A stretch of 53,324 nucleotides of DNA from Microcaldota archaeon (GCA_021848125.1 JAJZMY010000009.1:1-53324), one strand, 5' to 3'. Positions 34,358-44,657 are shown, counted from the stretch's first letter. Numbers and translations: made by a program. Notes: generated from the letters alone by a model not told the origin.

Positions 34358-35977
34358 ATGGCAATAAAAGACTTTAATGATGATAGAACTGCATTGGAAA
34401 TAACATCAAGTAGCGGATTTACTGTTATTTTTTTGATTATAAGCAAATTCCTCTCTTTTCTACTTCTTGCTGTTGCATTTATTGTTGTTGCCCGAATATT
34501 AGGGCCTAGTAATTATGGTATTTATACATTAGTAATTGTTGTTACAGGTGTATTTGATTTAATTGGAAATTTTGGAATTTCCACAACTTTAAACAGGTTT
34601 ATTTCAGAATACCATTTCAAACACAAAAAAAAGAGTATTGACTTACTGATTTCAAATAGTTTTTTGATTTTATTAATTGTTGGTATTATTTTGACTGGAT
34701 TGATGTTTTCATTAAGCAGTATTATAGCGCATTATGTTTTCCATAATTCTGATGTTATTAATATAATAAAAATTGCGTCATTTATTATTTTAATAACCTT
34801 ATTGTATAGCTCTTCAGTATCTGCACTCATTGGTTTTAACAACAGGTACGGAATTATAATAGCCATGTTTATTGAAGCTGTTATCCAATCTATTATAAGT
34901 ATAATTTTAGTTGTATTTAATTATGGAGCTCTTGGGCCTATTCTTGGTATTATTTTTGGCCAGCTGGTCGGTTTCTTAATTGCCTATTATTTTATATTTA
35001 TTAAAATGAAAATTAAAATAAGAATTTCAATTAAACAGATCAAAAAAATTATTTTATTTTCTCTTCCAATTACAATATCTAATGTTATTGGTAGTTTAGT
35101 GCCACAATTGGCTCCAATAATTTTAGCTGGAATTTTAATTTATTTTTCATCATTTAGTTTAATATCCTCTGCAAACATCACATCAAATATAATTATGGGA
35201 AATTTTGGCATTGCATCAAAAGTCGGATATTTTGTTGATGTTGTTTTGGGTTCAATAACTTTATCCTTATTGTCTATTTTTTCAAAATTGTTCTCCAATA
35301 ATAAATTCAATAATCAGATGAGTAAATATTACAATTATTCTCTTTATCTTGCATTTATATTTGTTTCACCCCTGTTGCTGTTTATTGCAGTATTGTCAAA
35401 ACAATTTTCATATACTATATTTTCAGGATATTACACATTAGCACCAACATATCTTATTATTGTAAGTATTGGAATTTTAGTAAGCATTTTTAGTATATAT
35501 GCAAATGCATTACTGATCAGCAAAAATAAAGTAAAAGAAATGTTAAAAATTAATATTAAAATTACAGTAGTTCAATTAATTTTAATGCCATTCCTTTTGT
35601 TTTTGTTTCATGGAATTGGGCTTGTTATACTTTTATTTTTAAGTTCGCCAATATTAAGCAATATCTTTTTACTAAATAAAATTAATAAATTATTTAAAGT
35701 TAAAATTGAAATCAAAAAAATAGTAAGAGTGTTGCTGGCAAATATTTTTACTATAATGCTAATGATTCCATTTATTTTATTAGAACCGAATTATTTTGTA
35801 TTTTTATTGATAATAGGTATATTGCTTGTCCTGCTCATTTATCCGATTTTGCTGGCAAAAACAAAGGCAGTAAAAGACACTGATTTGAATACAATTAAAG
35901 AAATAACAAAAAAAATACCGCTTGTAAATATTATTTTAAATTTCTATATTAAATTTGTAAAAATATTTTTAGGATAA
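34358..35977 (+). CDS. Polysaccharide/lipid-linked oligosaccharide flippase (Wzx/MATE-like)
   Basis: A polytopic membrane protein of 539 residues and about 14 spans in the polysaccharide transporter branch of the MOP superfamily. The N-terminal pattern FLLLAVAFIVVARILGPSNYGIYTLV and DLIGNFGISTTLNRFISEY are typical. It would flip lipid-linked glycans for surface glycosylation, consistent with the DPM1-like enzyme and sequon-rich proteins in the window (inference). It lies 13 bases after the methylthiotransferase. Confidence 0.88.
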   Translation: MAIKDFNDDRTALEITSSSGFTVIFLIISKFLSFLLLAVAFIVVARILGPSNYGIYTLVIVVTGVFDLIGNFGISTTLNRFISEYHFKHKKKSIDLLISNSFLILLIVGIILTGLMFSLSSIIAHYVFHNSDVINIIKIASFIILITLLYSSSVSALIGFNNRYGIIIAMFIEAVIQSIISIILVVFNYGALGPILGIIFGQLVGFLIAYYFIFIKMKIKIRISIKQIKKIILFSLPITISNVIGSLVPQLAPIILAGILIYFSSFSLISSANITSNIIMGNFGIASKVGYFVDVVLGSITLSLLSIFSKLFSNNKFNNQMSKYYNYSLYLAFIFVSPLLLFIAVLSKQFSYTIFSGYYTLAPTYLIIVSIGILVSIFSIYANALLISKNKVKEMLKINIKITVVQLILMPFLLFLFHGIGLVILLFLSSPILSNIFLLNKINKLFKVKIEIKKIVRVLLANIFTIMLMIPFILLEPNYFVFLLIIGILLVLLIYPILLAKTKAVKDTDLNTIKEITKKIPLVNIILNFYIKFVKIFLG

Positions 35978-35978
35978 A

Positions 35979-36644
35979 ATGTATCAAAAGGCGGATAAAC
36001 TAGAAAAAAGAATGAAAATAATCAGTAAAGATGATAATAGTATTAAAAATAATGAAAATAAAAAAATAAGATGCTTTATCTCAATTGAAATACCAGAAAA
36101 AATAAAACAAAAAATTAATGAATTCTTAAATAATATTAAAATTAGCAAATGTAGATTAATAAATGTTGAAAATTTACATATTACAATTTTATTTATTGGA
36201 TATGTTGATAAAATAAACATAACTAAAATTAAGGAAATTTTAGAAAGGATAGAAATAAGCCCTTTTGAAGTCAAGTTGAATGGAATTAATATATTTCCAA
36301 ATAATTCAAGAATAATTTTTATTAATATTGATGAAAATAAGTTTATTTGGAAATTAAATAAGGATATTGAAAATGAATTAATAAATAAAAAAATAATCCA
36401 GGATTTTGGCAAAAAACATAATGAGCAGAAATTTGTTTCGCATATTACTTTTGCAAGATGCAAAAACATTAAATATAGCCAAATAAAGCAGATAATTGAA
36501 AAATATAGCAATTATGATTTTGGTACGTTCGACTGCAATGAAATAAATTTAAAGCAGAGCACATTAAAAAAGAATGGGCCGATATACAATACTTTATTTT
36601 CTATTAAATTTAATAAGAAACATAATTTTCAGATAATAATTTAA
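35979..36644 (+). CDS. thpR: RNA 2',3'-cyclic phosphodiesterase/2'-5' RNA ligase (ThpR/LigT)
   Basis: A 2H phosphoesterase that acts on RNA 2',3'-cyclic ends. Both HxT motifs are present: LHITILFIGYV and SHITFARCKN. The core begins with KIRCFISIEIPEK, about 30 residues from the annotated start, so an internal start is possible. A short lysine/asparagine-rich N-terminal extension would be unusual. It starts two bases after the flippase stop. Confidence 0.88.
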   Translation: MYQKADKLEKRMKIISKDDNSIKNNENKKIRCFISIEIPEKIKQKINEFLNNIKISKCRLINVENLHITILFIGYVDKINITKIKEILERIEISPFEVKLNGINIFPNNSRIIFINIDENKFIWKLNKDIENELINKKIIQDFGKKHNEQKFVSHITFARCKNIKYSQIKQIIEKYSNYDFGTFDCNEINLKQSTLKKNGPIYNTLFSIKFNKKHNFQIII

Positions 36645-36679
36645 TTATTTAAAATATAAAATAAATTATAAGTGTTTTA

Positions 36680-39109
36680 ATGGAAGATATTAATCAAGAA
36701 AAATGGAATGAATACTGGAAAAAACATAATTTATTCACATTTGATCAAAAAGATGAAAAAAAAGAGTTGTTCGTAATTGATACGCCACCGCCTTTTACTA
36801 GTGGTGAATTGCACATGGGCCAGGCATTCTGGATTTGTTATATAGATTCAATTGCAAGGTTTAAACATATGAAAAATTACAATGTTCTTTATCCTCAAGG
36901 ATGGGATGTGCACGGATTTCCAACAGAACTTGCTGTTGAAAAAAAATATGGAAAAAACATGAGTAAAAATGAATTTTATTACAAATGTATTGAATTATCA
37001 AAACAAAATATAAATATAATGAGAGACCAGATGTTAAAACTTGGTTCAACTTTTGATAAAAGATATGAATATATTACATCATCAGAAGAGTATAAGGCAA
37101 AAGTGCAGCTGTCTTTGATTTTAATGCATGAAAAAAATATGTTATATAGGGGAACACACCCGATTGAATGGTGTATACATTGCAAAACAGCGATTTCAAG
37201 AGAAGATACAGAAGAAAAACCGCAGCAAACATTACTTAATTATATTGAATTTAAGATAATTAAATCTAAAAATAAATTAACAATAGCAACAACAAGGCCA
37301 GAATTACTCCATAGTTGTGTTGCAATTGCTGTTAATCCTGATGATAAAAAATATAAAAAATTAATTGGCAAGGAAATTGAAATACCCATTTATGGAAGAA
37401 TTGTAAATGTAATTGGAGATGAAAGTGTTGAAAAAGATTTTGGATCTGGAGCTGAGATGATATGCACATTTGGAGATAAAAATGATGTAGTGGTCTATTA
37501 TAAACATAAACTTGAATTAATTGAGGCAATTGATGAAAAAGGCAATCTGAAAAATGCAGATAGTCTTACAGGATTAAGCATTAGCAAGGCAAGAGAGGAA
37601 ATTATTGAAAAATTAAAAAATGCAGGAATATTAATAAAGCAGGAAAAAATAGAAAATACAGTAAAAATTCATAATAGATGCAGCACTCCGATTGAATTAA
37701 AAATAGCAACGCAGTGGTTTATAAAAACAAAGGAATTTGGCGAAAAAATAAAAGAAACTGCAAAACAAATAAAATGGATTCCAGATTATTCAGTAAACAG
37801 GCTTAATGACTGGATAAATTATATTGAATGGGACTGGAATTTTTCAAGAAATAGAATTTTTGGAACGCCAATTCCTTTTTGGCATTGTGAAAAATGTGAT
37901 TTTATTTTAGTTCCAGATAAACAAAAACTCCCTATTGATCCTGCTATTCAAAAACCTGAAAAAGAAATATGCCCAAAATGCGGATCTAAAATTATTGGTG
38001 ATGAAGAAACATGTGATGGCTGGATTGATTCGTCAATAACTCCACTAATAATTGCAGGATGGAAGGATAATAAAAAATTATTTGATAGGGCATTTCCAGC
38101 AACAATAAGAATCCAGGGATCTGATATAATAAGAACATGGGCATTCTATACTATTTTCAGAACAATGATACTTGAAAACAATAAAGCTTTTGAAAATATA
38201 TTAACAACAGGGATGATATTAGGAACAGATGGAAGGGAGATGCATAAAAGCTGGGGGAATGGAATTTCGCCTAATGAATTAATGAAAAAATATTCTCCTG
38301 ATAGTATTAGATTATGGGCAGCATTAAGCGGGGGGATTGGAAAGGATAAGAAATTTTTATATCCTGAAATTGAATATGCAAAAGCATTTACAATAAAATT
38401 ATATAATTCTTCATTATTTATTAAAAAAGCATTTGAAGAAAAAGAAATAACAGAAAGTATGGAACAAATTCATAAAAATTTTGGTCTCTTTGACCTGTGG
38501 ATTTTAAATAGATTGAATCAGACAATAAAAGAAGTGAATGATGCATATAATAGTTTTAACTTATATGAAGCAGCAACAAAAACAATAAATTTCTATAAAA
38601 ATGAATTCTGTGATTATTATATTGAAAATGTAAAATACAGAATTTACAACAAAGAAATAAGTAATAAAAACAGGGATGCTGCAAAGTACTGCTTAAAACA
38701 CGTTTTATTAAATTCATTAAAATTGTTGGCGCCAATCATGCCTTATATAAGTGAGGAAATAAATTCATTTTTTGACAAACATAGCATTTTCAGGGATTTT
38801 CCGGTTTATGCTGAAAAAACTTCTGAAATTGATTATATAATAAACGGATTTATATTCCAAAATTCAATAGCGGACATTGATCCTGAAAATTCTGCAATCC
38901 TGCTTAATGACATAATAACAAAAATAAGAAAATACAAGTCAAATAAAAAACTTGCATTAAATAAAGAATTTGAAAAAGTAGAAATAAGTATCCCACAGCA
39001 GTATGAAAAAATAATTGAAATTGCAAAAAATGAAATAAAAAATATATGCAAGATAAAAAATGTTGAAATAAATATAGAAAATGAGATAAAAATAAATATA
39101 ATTGAATAA
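36680..39109 (+). CDS. valS: Valyl-tRNA synthetase
   Basis: A class I synthetase of 809 residues. The nucleotide-binding region is DTPPPFTSGELHMGQA, a variant HIGH motif (HMGQ), followed by NVLYPQGWDVHGFPTE. The editing domain has TIATTRPELL. A zinc-type insert (CEKC…CPKC) and GCDGWIDSSITPL-like core (here CDGWIDSSITPL) follow. The KMSKS loop is DGREMHKSWGNGISP. Archaeal ValRS-type phrasing in the first motif separates it from IleRS and LeuRS. A C-terminal anticodon-binding helical domain completes it. Confidence 0.92.
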   Translation: MEDINQEKWNEYWKKHNLFTFDQKDEKKELFVIDTPPPFTSGELHMGQAFWICYIDSIARFKHMKNYNVLYPQGWDVHGFPTELAVEKKYGKNMSKNEFYYKCIELSKQNINIMRDQMLKLGSTFDKRYEYITSSEEYKAKVQLSLILMHEKNMLYRGTHPIEWCIHCKTAISREDTEEKPQQTLLNYIEFKIIKSKNKLTIATTRPELLHSCVAIAVNPDDKKYKKLIGKEIEIPIYGRIVNVIGDESVEKDFGSGAEMICTFGDKNDVVVYYKHKLELIEAIDEKGNLKNADSLTGLSISKAREEIIEKLKNAGILIKQEKIENTVKIHNRCSTPIELKIATQWFIKTKEFGEKIKETAKQIKWIPDYSVNRLNDWINYIEWDWNFSRNRIFGTPIPFWHCEKCDFILVPDKQKLPIDPAIQKPEKEICPKCGSKIIGDEETCDGWIDSSITPLIIAGWKDNKKLFDRAFPATIRIQGSDIIRTWAFYTIFRTMILENNKAFENILTTGMILGTDGREMHKSWGNGISPNELMKKYSPDSIRLWAALSGGIGKDKKFLYPEIEYAKAFTIKLYNSSLFIKKAFEEKEITESMEQIHKNFGLFDLWILNRLNQTIKEVNDAYNSFNLYEAATKTINFYKNEFCDYYIENVKYRIYNKEISNKNRDAAKYCLKHVLLNSLKLLAPIMPYISEEINSFFDKHSIFRDFPVYAEKTSEIDYIINGFIFQNSIADIDPENSAILLNDIITKIRKYKSNKKLALNKEFEKVEISIPQQYEKIIEIAKNEIKNICKIKNVEINIENEIKINIIE

Positions 39110-39126
39110 ATAATAAAATGAATTAA

Positions 39127-39834
39127 ATGAATGAATTAATAAAAAATAAGGAATATGAATTAATTGAAATAGTTAAAGAAACGCCTGATGTAAATTTATA
39201 CAAATTCAGGCCAATTGACAATATGAAACTGAATTTTGATCCTGGAATGTTTGTAATGATAAAATACAAAGATGATGTGCAAGAAATTTCAAGGGCATTT
39301 TCAATTGCTTCTGAGCCAAATTCAGAAACTCTTGATTTTTATATACATTTAATAAACGGCAGATTTACATCAAAACTGGCAAATGCGAAAATTAATGATA
39401 TTTATTATATAACAGGCCCTTATGGTCAGTTTAAGTTCAATTCAGATCAGAAAAAAGCATTATTCATAGCTGGTGGAACTGGAATCGCCCCTTTTGTCTC
39501 AATGCTAAAATATATTAAAACAATTAATTCTGATATAGATATAATATTATTTTATAGCGTGCGTTTTTCAAATGAAATAATAGCTAAAAATGAATTAAAA
39601 GAATTTGAAAACCAATTGAAACTTAAAACAGTAATAACAGTAACAAGAGATGATAATGACTGGAATGGGGAAAAAGGGCATATAACAAAAAATATGATTG
39701 AAAAATACATTAAAGATGGAAATGAGAGAACAGCATATATTTGTGGGCCATTGCAATTTACAAAAGCAATGAAAGATATTGCAATAGATTGTGGCATACC
39801 AAATGAAAAAATAAATGCAGATACCTGGGGCTAA
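39127..39834 (+). CDS. FAD/NAD(P)-binding oxidoreductase (ferredoxin reductase-like)
   Basis: A 235-residue flavoprotein reductase. The flavin domain has RAFSIASEP and the nucleotide domain has LFIAGGTGIAPFVSMLKYI. The C-terminal YICGPLQFTKAMKDI matches the CGP motif, with a terminal aromatic (DTWG). There is no iron-sulfur domain, so it resembles flavin reductases or the FNR component of multi-subunit systems. The electron partner is unknown. It follows valS by 17 bases. Confidence 0.88.
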   Translation: MNELIKNKEYELIEIVKETPDVNLYKFRPIDNMKLNFDPGMFVMIKYKDDVQEISRAFSIASEPNSETLDFYIHLINGRFTSKLANAKINDIYYITGPYGQFKFNSDQKKALFIAGGTGIAPFVSMLKYIKTINSDIDIILFYSVRFSNEIIAKNELKEFENQLKLKTVITVTRDDNDWNGEKGHITKNMIEKYIKDGNERTAYICGPLQFTKAMKDIAIDCGIPNEKINADTWG

Positions 39835-39861
39835 TAATTTATTCTCTTACAATATTTATAA

Positions 39862-41091
39862 TCAATAACGTCTGAACTTATTTCTATAATTGCTTCTTTT
39901 GCGGTGGTTTTGATCCCTGCTATAATTTTGACGATTGTAATTGTCAGAGGTATTGATATTTTGCAATTGCATATCTGCAAATTGTGCAGTATTTAAAATT
40001 AATTTTTCCATTTTAATATTAGTTGAATGTTCAATTTCATTAATTATATTTTTATGATCTGGTTCAATTATTGTAAAGGCAGTTCCTTCTGCATTCATTC
40101 TTGCTGATCTTCCAACTCTATGAAGATATATGTGTGGGGTATCAGGAGCATCAAAGTTTATTATATGAGAAATTCCTTGAATATCCAGGCCTCTTGCTGC
40201 TATATTTGTTGCTATTAAGAATTGGGCATGTGTCCTAAAAATTCTTACTGAAACTTCTCTTTTTGCCTGGGTAAGCCCCCCATGCAAAAGCACAATATTA
40301 AAATTATATTGCTTTAATGTTTCATAAATTTTATTGGCAAAATATTTTGTATGCACAAATATTATTGCTTTTTTTGGCTGGTATTCATTAATATATGCAA
40401 CTAAAGTTGCAAATTTTAATCTGTTTGGAGATATAGCATAATAATGTTTTATTTTTGAGATTATTATCTCCTCTTCACTGCCGATGCTTAAAAATAATGG
40501 ATTGTGCATATGCCTTTTTGCAGTATTTTTAATCTCTTCTGGTATTGTTGCTGAAAACAGCATTGTCTGCTTTGAACTTGGGGTCTTTGACATTATAAAT
40601 TCAATATCCTCAATAAACCCCATATCCAGCATTGTGTCTGCTTCATCAAGAACTAAAAATTTCAAGTCATTTAAATGCAATGCCTTTCTCTTGATAAGAT
40701 CTATTATTCTTCCTGGGGTGCCTATTATAATATTTGAGCCGTATCTAAGATTATGCATCTGGACATTTATTGACGCACCACCATAAATTACAGTAATGCT
40801 GTCTTTCGAGGATTTTAATTTGCCTGCAACATCAGCTATTTGCAAAGCAAGTTCTCTTGTTGGCACTATAATAAGCGCTTCTGGATTTTGAGATTTTATG
40901 CATTTTTGAAGTATTGGGATCAGAAATGCTGCTGTTTTGCCTGTTCCTGTTTTTGCCCTTACTATAACATCAGTTCCTTGTAATACTACTGGGATTACTT
41001 TTTCCTGAACATCTGTTGGTTTTATAAAATTTATTTTATTTAAATTTTTTAATAATTCTGGTTTTAGATTCATTTCTGAAAATTCTTTCAA
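39862..41091 (-). CDS. DEAD-box RNA helicase
   Basis: An ATP-dependent RNA helicase of 409 residues. Motifs in order are Q motif (F…KPTDVQ), I (AKTGTGKT), Ia (PTRELALQ), Ib (GTPGR), II (DEAD), III (SAT), IV (IIFVHTKYFANKI), V (ATNIAARGLDI) and VI (HRVGRSARMNAEG). A short Arg/Asn/Gln-rich C-terminal tail (NYNRQNYSRDQNHRKRSNYR) suggests RNA binding. It starts at TTG 41091 with GGTG five bases upstream. It probably serves ribosome assembly or RNA remodelling. Confidence 0.94.
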   Translation of the reverse strand: MKEFSEMNLKPELLKNLNKINFIKPTDVQEKVIPVVLQGTDVIVRAKTGTGKTAAFLIPILQKCIKSQNPEALIIVPTRELALQIADVAGKLKSSKDSITVIYGGASINVQMHNLRYGSNIIIGTPGRIIDLIKRKALHLNDLKFLVLDEADTMLDMGFIEDIEFIMSKTPSSKQTMLFSATIPEEIKNTAKRHMHNPLFLSIGSEEEIIISKIKHYYAISPNRLKFATLVAYINEYQPKKAIIFVHTKYFANKIYETLKQYNFNIVLLHGGLTQAKREVSVRIFRTHAQFLIATNIAARGLDIQGISHIINFDAPDTPHIYLHRVGRSARMNAEGTAFTIIEPDHKNIINEIEHSTNIKMEKLILNTAQFADMQLQNINTSDNYNRQNYSRDQNHRKRSNYRNKFRRY

Positions 41092-41260
41092 ATTAACACC
41101 GGATTAAAGAAAAGAAGTAGATAAATAATTTCTTTGTATTTATAACTTTTTATCTTATATATTTCTGTTTTATAGAATATAACTTTATCTTATACTTATT
41201 ATTATATTATTAAGCTGTCAATAATATATATTTTACTAAAATTTAATAAATTAAAATATT

Positions 41261-41353
41261 AGCCCTGAAAGGGAATTGAACCCTCAACCTCTTGTTTTTT
41301 CTTGTTTAAATATTTTATACGAAACAATTGCTCTACCATTGAGCTACCAGGGC
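41261..41353 (-). tRNA. tRNA-Thr (CGU) with a 21-nt intron
   Basis: On the minus strand, acceptor GCCCTGG pairs with TCAGGGC (last pair G-U), with discriminator U as in archaeal tRNA-Thr. The D stem is GCTC/GAGC. The anticodon loop reads TTCGTA, with CGU at 41321-41319, interrupted after position 37 by an intron (41317-41297). The anticodon stem ATTGT/ACAAG has one mismatch at its base (27-43). T arm is GAGGG/CCCTT around TTCAATT. No CCA is encoded. The mature length is 72. Confidence 0.9.
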
Positions 41354-41413
41354 TTAAACATAATTAATAAATAATTATTACGACTATTTAATATTTTATA
41401 TTTTTAGGATAAC

Positions 41414-42022
41414 ATGATAAAAGCAATAATATTTGATATGGGCGGAGTTATTATTAATTTTAAGGAAATAGAATATTACCAATATTTGTCAAAAAAATAT
41501 AAATTAAATATTAATTATTTGGAAAATCTGTTTGATCCGCTAATTGATCAAATGGATGAAGGAAATCTTAAACTTAATGATGCCCTTGAATTAATATCAA
41601 AAAAATTAAAAATTACAAGAAAGCAGATGCATCTAGAATGGATATCAGGTTTTAAAAAAACTGCAAATATCAATAGCAATGTTATTAATTTAATCAGGCA
41701 TTTATCATTAAATTATTATATTTATTTATTAACAAATGTAAATATAAGCAGGTATTTAACTACAAGAAAAGAATTTTTAAATGGCAATTCAAACATATTT
41801 AATAAAAAATTTATTTCTTGTTACATTCATCTAAGAAAACCAGATTCAAGAATTTACAAATATGTATTAAATAAAATTAAATTAAATGCAGATGAAATCT
41901 TATTCATTGATGATATGAAAACAAATGTTGGTGCTGCAGTTGTAGTTGGAATGAATGGAATTGTATTTAAAAATTGCAATCAATTGAATTTGGAATTAAA
42001 GAAACTAAAAATAATGATATGA
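41414..42022 (+). CDS. HAD-superfamily hydrolase
   Basis: A 202-residue haloacid dehalogenase-type phosphatase. Motif I is IFDMGGVII (nucleophile Asp, with the second Asp replaced by Gly as in the YihX/epoxide-hydrolase-like branch). Motif II is LLTNVN, motif III is RKPDSRIYKYVL and motif IV is LFIDDMKTNVGAA. A helical cap lies between motifs I and II. The substrate is unknown. Confidence 0.87.
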   Translation: MIKAIIFDMGGVIINFKEIEYYQYLSKKYKLNINYLENLFDPLIDQMDEGNLKLNDALELISKKLKITRKQMHLEWISGFKKTANINSNVINLIRHLSLNYYIYLLTNVNISRYLTTRKEFLNGNSNIFNKKFISCYIHLRKPDSRIYKYVLNKIKLNADEILFIDDMKTNVGAAVVVGMNGIVFKNCNQLNLELKKLKIMI

Positions 42023-42109
42023 TTCTATTTCTACAGAGGTTTTTTATTTTTAAGTTTTTATATTAATTTATACTTTATAATATATTCTAATGCAGACTAA
42101 GTGATAAAA

Positions 42110-42856
42110 ATGTTTGAAATAAAAATAGATGACTCAAAATACTGGAAGAATTGTATTGATGCAATTGCAAATATTGTAGATGAAGGATTATTTAATATAG
42201 CAAAAGATGGCATTTCATTAAAAGCAATAGACCCATCTGGTATAAGCATGGTGTCTTTTAGCATTCCGAATAAGGCATTTTCAAAATATGAATTAGATAA
42301 GCCTATTTCAATAGGTCTTGACATTTCTAATTTGATTAAAATACTTTCAACATCAAGGCAAAATGAATATATAATAATGAAAAATACTGGAAACAAATTT
42401 AATATTGAATTTGTTGGCGAACATAGTTCAAGAAGGTATAAGTTGCCAATTATTGATGTTAAAACAGAGGATGTGAAAGAGCCTAATGTGCCTGTACCTG
42501 AATCAGTTATTCATGTAAAATCAGACGGATTGAAAGAAATACTTAAAGATGCCAATTCTTTATCAACTTATGTTGGATTTAAAACAACAAAAGATTCTTT
42601 TGTTGTTTTTGCAAAAAGTGATATAGGCGAACTTGAGGAAGAGCATATGAACGATGCTGAAATTATAAAGAAAATGGATATAACAAAGCCAGCATCAGTA
42701 ACATTTAATGTTGAATATTTAGTAAGAATAATTAATGCGTCACCACAAGGGTCATTTATTTCATTAGGATTAAAAATAGATGATCCTATTAAAATAAATT
42801 ATAAAATAGGCGATGCTGAACTTACTTATTATTTGGCGCCGTATATTGAATCCTAG
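42110..42856 (+). CDS. pcn: PCNA, DNA polymerase sliding clamp
   Basis: The clamp encircles DNA and tethers polymerases and repair enzymes. The 248-residue protein starts MFEIKIDDSKYWKNCIDAI. It has LKAIDPSGISMVSF, the interdomain segment FKTTKDSFVVFAKSD and the C-terminal DAELTYYLAPYIES, all matching archaeal PCNA. The start is ATG 42110, since the upstream GTG (42101) overlaps the GTGAT ribosome-binding site. A single pcn suggests a homotrimer. Confidence 0.95.
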   Translation: MFEIKIDDSKYWKNCIDAIANIVDEGLFNIAKDGISLKAIDPSGISMVSFSIPNKAFSKYELDKPISIGLDISNLIKILSTSRQNEYIIMKNTGNKFNIEFVGEHSSRRYKLPIIDVKTEDVKEPNVPVPESVIHVKSDGLKEILKDANSLSTYVGFKTTKDSFVVFAKSDIGELEEEHMNDAEIIKKMDITKPASVTFNVEYLVRIINASPQGSFISLGLKIDDPIKINYKIGDAELTYYLAPYIES

Positions 42857-42870
42857 TTGCGAATGATTTT

Positions 42871-43224
42871 ATGGCTTCTTTGTTGTTGGGGTATATTTTA
42901 ATTAGTATAGCAATTTTAATTTTTGCATTTACTTTTATGAGTGCATATAATTTATACCGCAATCTTAACAGCCATGCTACTGCTTTATATAATAATTCAT
43001 ATTCTACGCAAGAAAAAAATATAACAAGCATTGCAACAAGTTTCACCAATTCGCTCTCTAGTATGACATCAACTGCAAATAGTCTTGGCTATACATTATT
43101 AGAGATAATGATTCTTTTTCTTTTTGCAAATATAGGATATAAAATAGGATATTTTGGAATAAATATTATTAACATAAATAAAAGCAATGTATTAAAGGTT
43201 GAGGAGAAGCGGCAAAATAAATAA
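42871..43224 (+). CDS. Small membrane protein, two spans
   Basis: A 117-residue protein with membrane segments at about residues 4-28 and 85-107, a Ser/Thr/Asn-rich exposed stretch with several sequons between them, and a basic C-terminal tail. The layout parallels the small surface protein at 16466. It follows pcn by 14 bases and precedes the mscS gene by 61. The family is not recognised. Confidence 0.6.
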   Translation: MASLLLGYILISIAILIFAFTFMSAYNLYRNLNSHATALYNNSYSTQEKNITSIATSFTNSLSSMTSTANSLGYTLLEIMILFLFANIGYKIGYFGINIININKSNVLKVEEKRQNK

Positions 43225-43285
43225 TTTATTTTTTGTTGATTAATATTATGGATTTTGCAAGAATTAGTTTTCTATAATTGATTAA

Positions 43286-44164
43286 ATGAAAAAAGAATAT
43301 AAAAAAATATTAGTTATACTGTTTTTGTCAATAGCAGCAATTGCAGTGATATTGAGTGGCATTCATATTTATATTTTTAAAACATTGACAAATTTATATA
43401 GAATGCTTATTGATTTGGTATCTTATAGTGTATTAGGAATAGTTGTTATTGAATTCATTGTGCGCATATTTAAATTGTATGGAAAAAAAGCCCATATTGA
43501 AAAATATATTGGCTCTATTATAACAATTTTTAGGCTTTTTTCTTATTTTATATTGATTTTAATTCTGCTTAATTTATTAAAAATAAATATTAACGGATTA
43601 TTGATTGGGGCAGGATTCTTGAGCGTGATTTTTGGCCTTGCTGCGCAAACATCTCTTGGCAATATTTTTGCCGGGTTGTCGCTGTTGTCTTTAAAACCTT
43701 TTCATATAGGTGATAAAATAACAATATCAACATGGGTATATCCCCAACTTCCGCCAACATATCCTCATGATCTTATGACAGTTTCAATTACAGGAAAAGT
43801 GACTGAAATAGGTCTAATTTATACAACAATACTTGATGAGGACAATATTATTTTTTATATTCCGAATAATGCTTTAAATCAGGCGCTTATAATAAATCAC
43901 AATAAAATGGACAAAAAACAAATAAAAATAACCCTTGAAGTAGCAATTAATAAAAATTATAATATATTTAGAAAAAAATTAGAACATGAAATTAAAAAAA
44001 ATGCCTATTTATTAAAAACAATATTTAAGTATGAAATATCTATTTCATTTATTAGTAATTCAACATATGGCATTGAAATCAAAGCAATTGTAGAAAAAAG
44101 CAATGAAAAAATAATAAGAGATAAAATAATGGATTTAACAATGAATTTATTGAATAGTTTGTGA
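43286..44164 (+). CDS. mscS: MscS-family mechanosensitive channel
   Basis: A small-conductance stretch-activated channel that relieves osmotic pressure. Four N-terminal membrane spans lead into the pore helix, with GLAAQTSLGNIFAGLSLLSL followed by KPFHIGDKITI (the MscS signature) and a beta domain with IPNNALNQALIINH. A C-terminal alpha/beta domain ends it at 292 residues, compact for the family. It ends four bases before the DUF355 gene. Confidence 0.92.
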   Translation: MKKEYKKILVILFLSIAAIAVILSGIHIYIFKTLTNLYRMLIDLVSYSVLGIVVIEFIVRIFKLYGKKAHIEKYIGSIITIFRLFSYFILILILLNLLKININGLLIGAGFLSVIFGLAAQTSLGNIFAGLSLLSLKPFHIGDKITISTWVYPQLPPTYPHDLMTVSITGKVTEIGLIYTTILDEDNIIFYIPNNALNQALIINHNKMDKKQIKITLEVAINKNYNIFRKKLEHEIKKNAYLLKTIFKYEISISFISNSTYGIEIKAIVEKSNEKIIRDKIMDLTMNLLNSL

Positions 44165-44168
44165 TTTT

Positions 44169-44657
44169 ATGGAAACTGAAATAATAAATATTGAAAAAGA
44201 GGATGAATTTCAAGTAATAATAGGCCAGGCAAATTTTATAAAAACAACAGAAGATATTTATGAGGCTTTGGTATCCAGTACGCCAGATATTAAATTTGGG
44301 GTTGGCTTTAATGAGGCAAGCGGTCCCTGCTTAACAAGAGGGGAGGGAAATGACCCCTTATTGGAAAACATAGCAAAAATGAATGCATTTAGAATTGGTG
44401 CAGGCCATTGTTTTGTTGTAATATTTAAAAATGCCTTTCCAATTAATGTCTTAAATAATTTAAAAAATGTTTATGAAGTTACAAGAATTTATTCTGCAAG
44501 CTCAAATAAAACCCAGGTTGTAGTTGGAATTACTGACCAGGGAAGAGCGATTTTGGGGATTGTTGATGGTGAAAAACCAAAAGCAATTGAAGCAGAAAAT
44601 CATAAAAAAGAAAGAAGAAAATATTTAAGAGACATTGGATATAAATTAGATTTGTAA
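44169..44657 (+). CDS. DUF355 (adenosine-specific kinase family) protein
   Basis: A 162-residue member of the DUF355 family, described as adenosine-specific kinase from structural work; the cellular role is unclear. Conserved blocks are FGVGFNEASGPCLTRGEGND, AFRIGAGHCFVVIFKNAFP, IYSASSNKTQVVV and GRAILGIVDGEKP. The basic C-terminus ends RKYLRDIGYKL. It is close behind the MscS gene and is probably co-transcribed. Confidence 0.9.
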   Translation: METEIINIEKEDEFQVIIGQANFIKTTEDIYEALVSSTPDIKFGVGFNEASGPCLTRGEGNDPLLENIAKMNAFRIGAGHCFVVIFKNAFPINVLNNLKNVYEVTRIYSASSNKTQVVVGITDQGRAILGIVDGEKPKAIEAENHKKERRKYLRDIGYKLDL

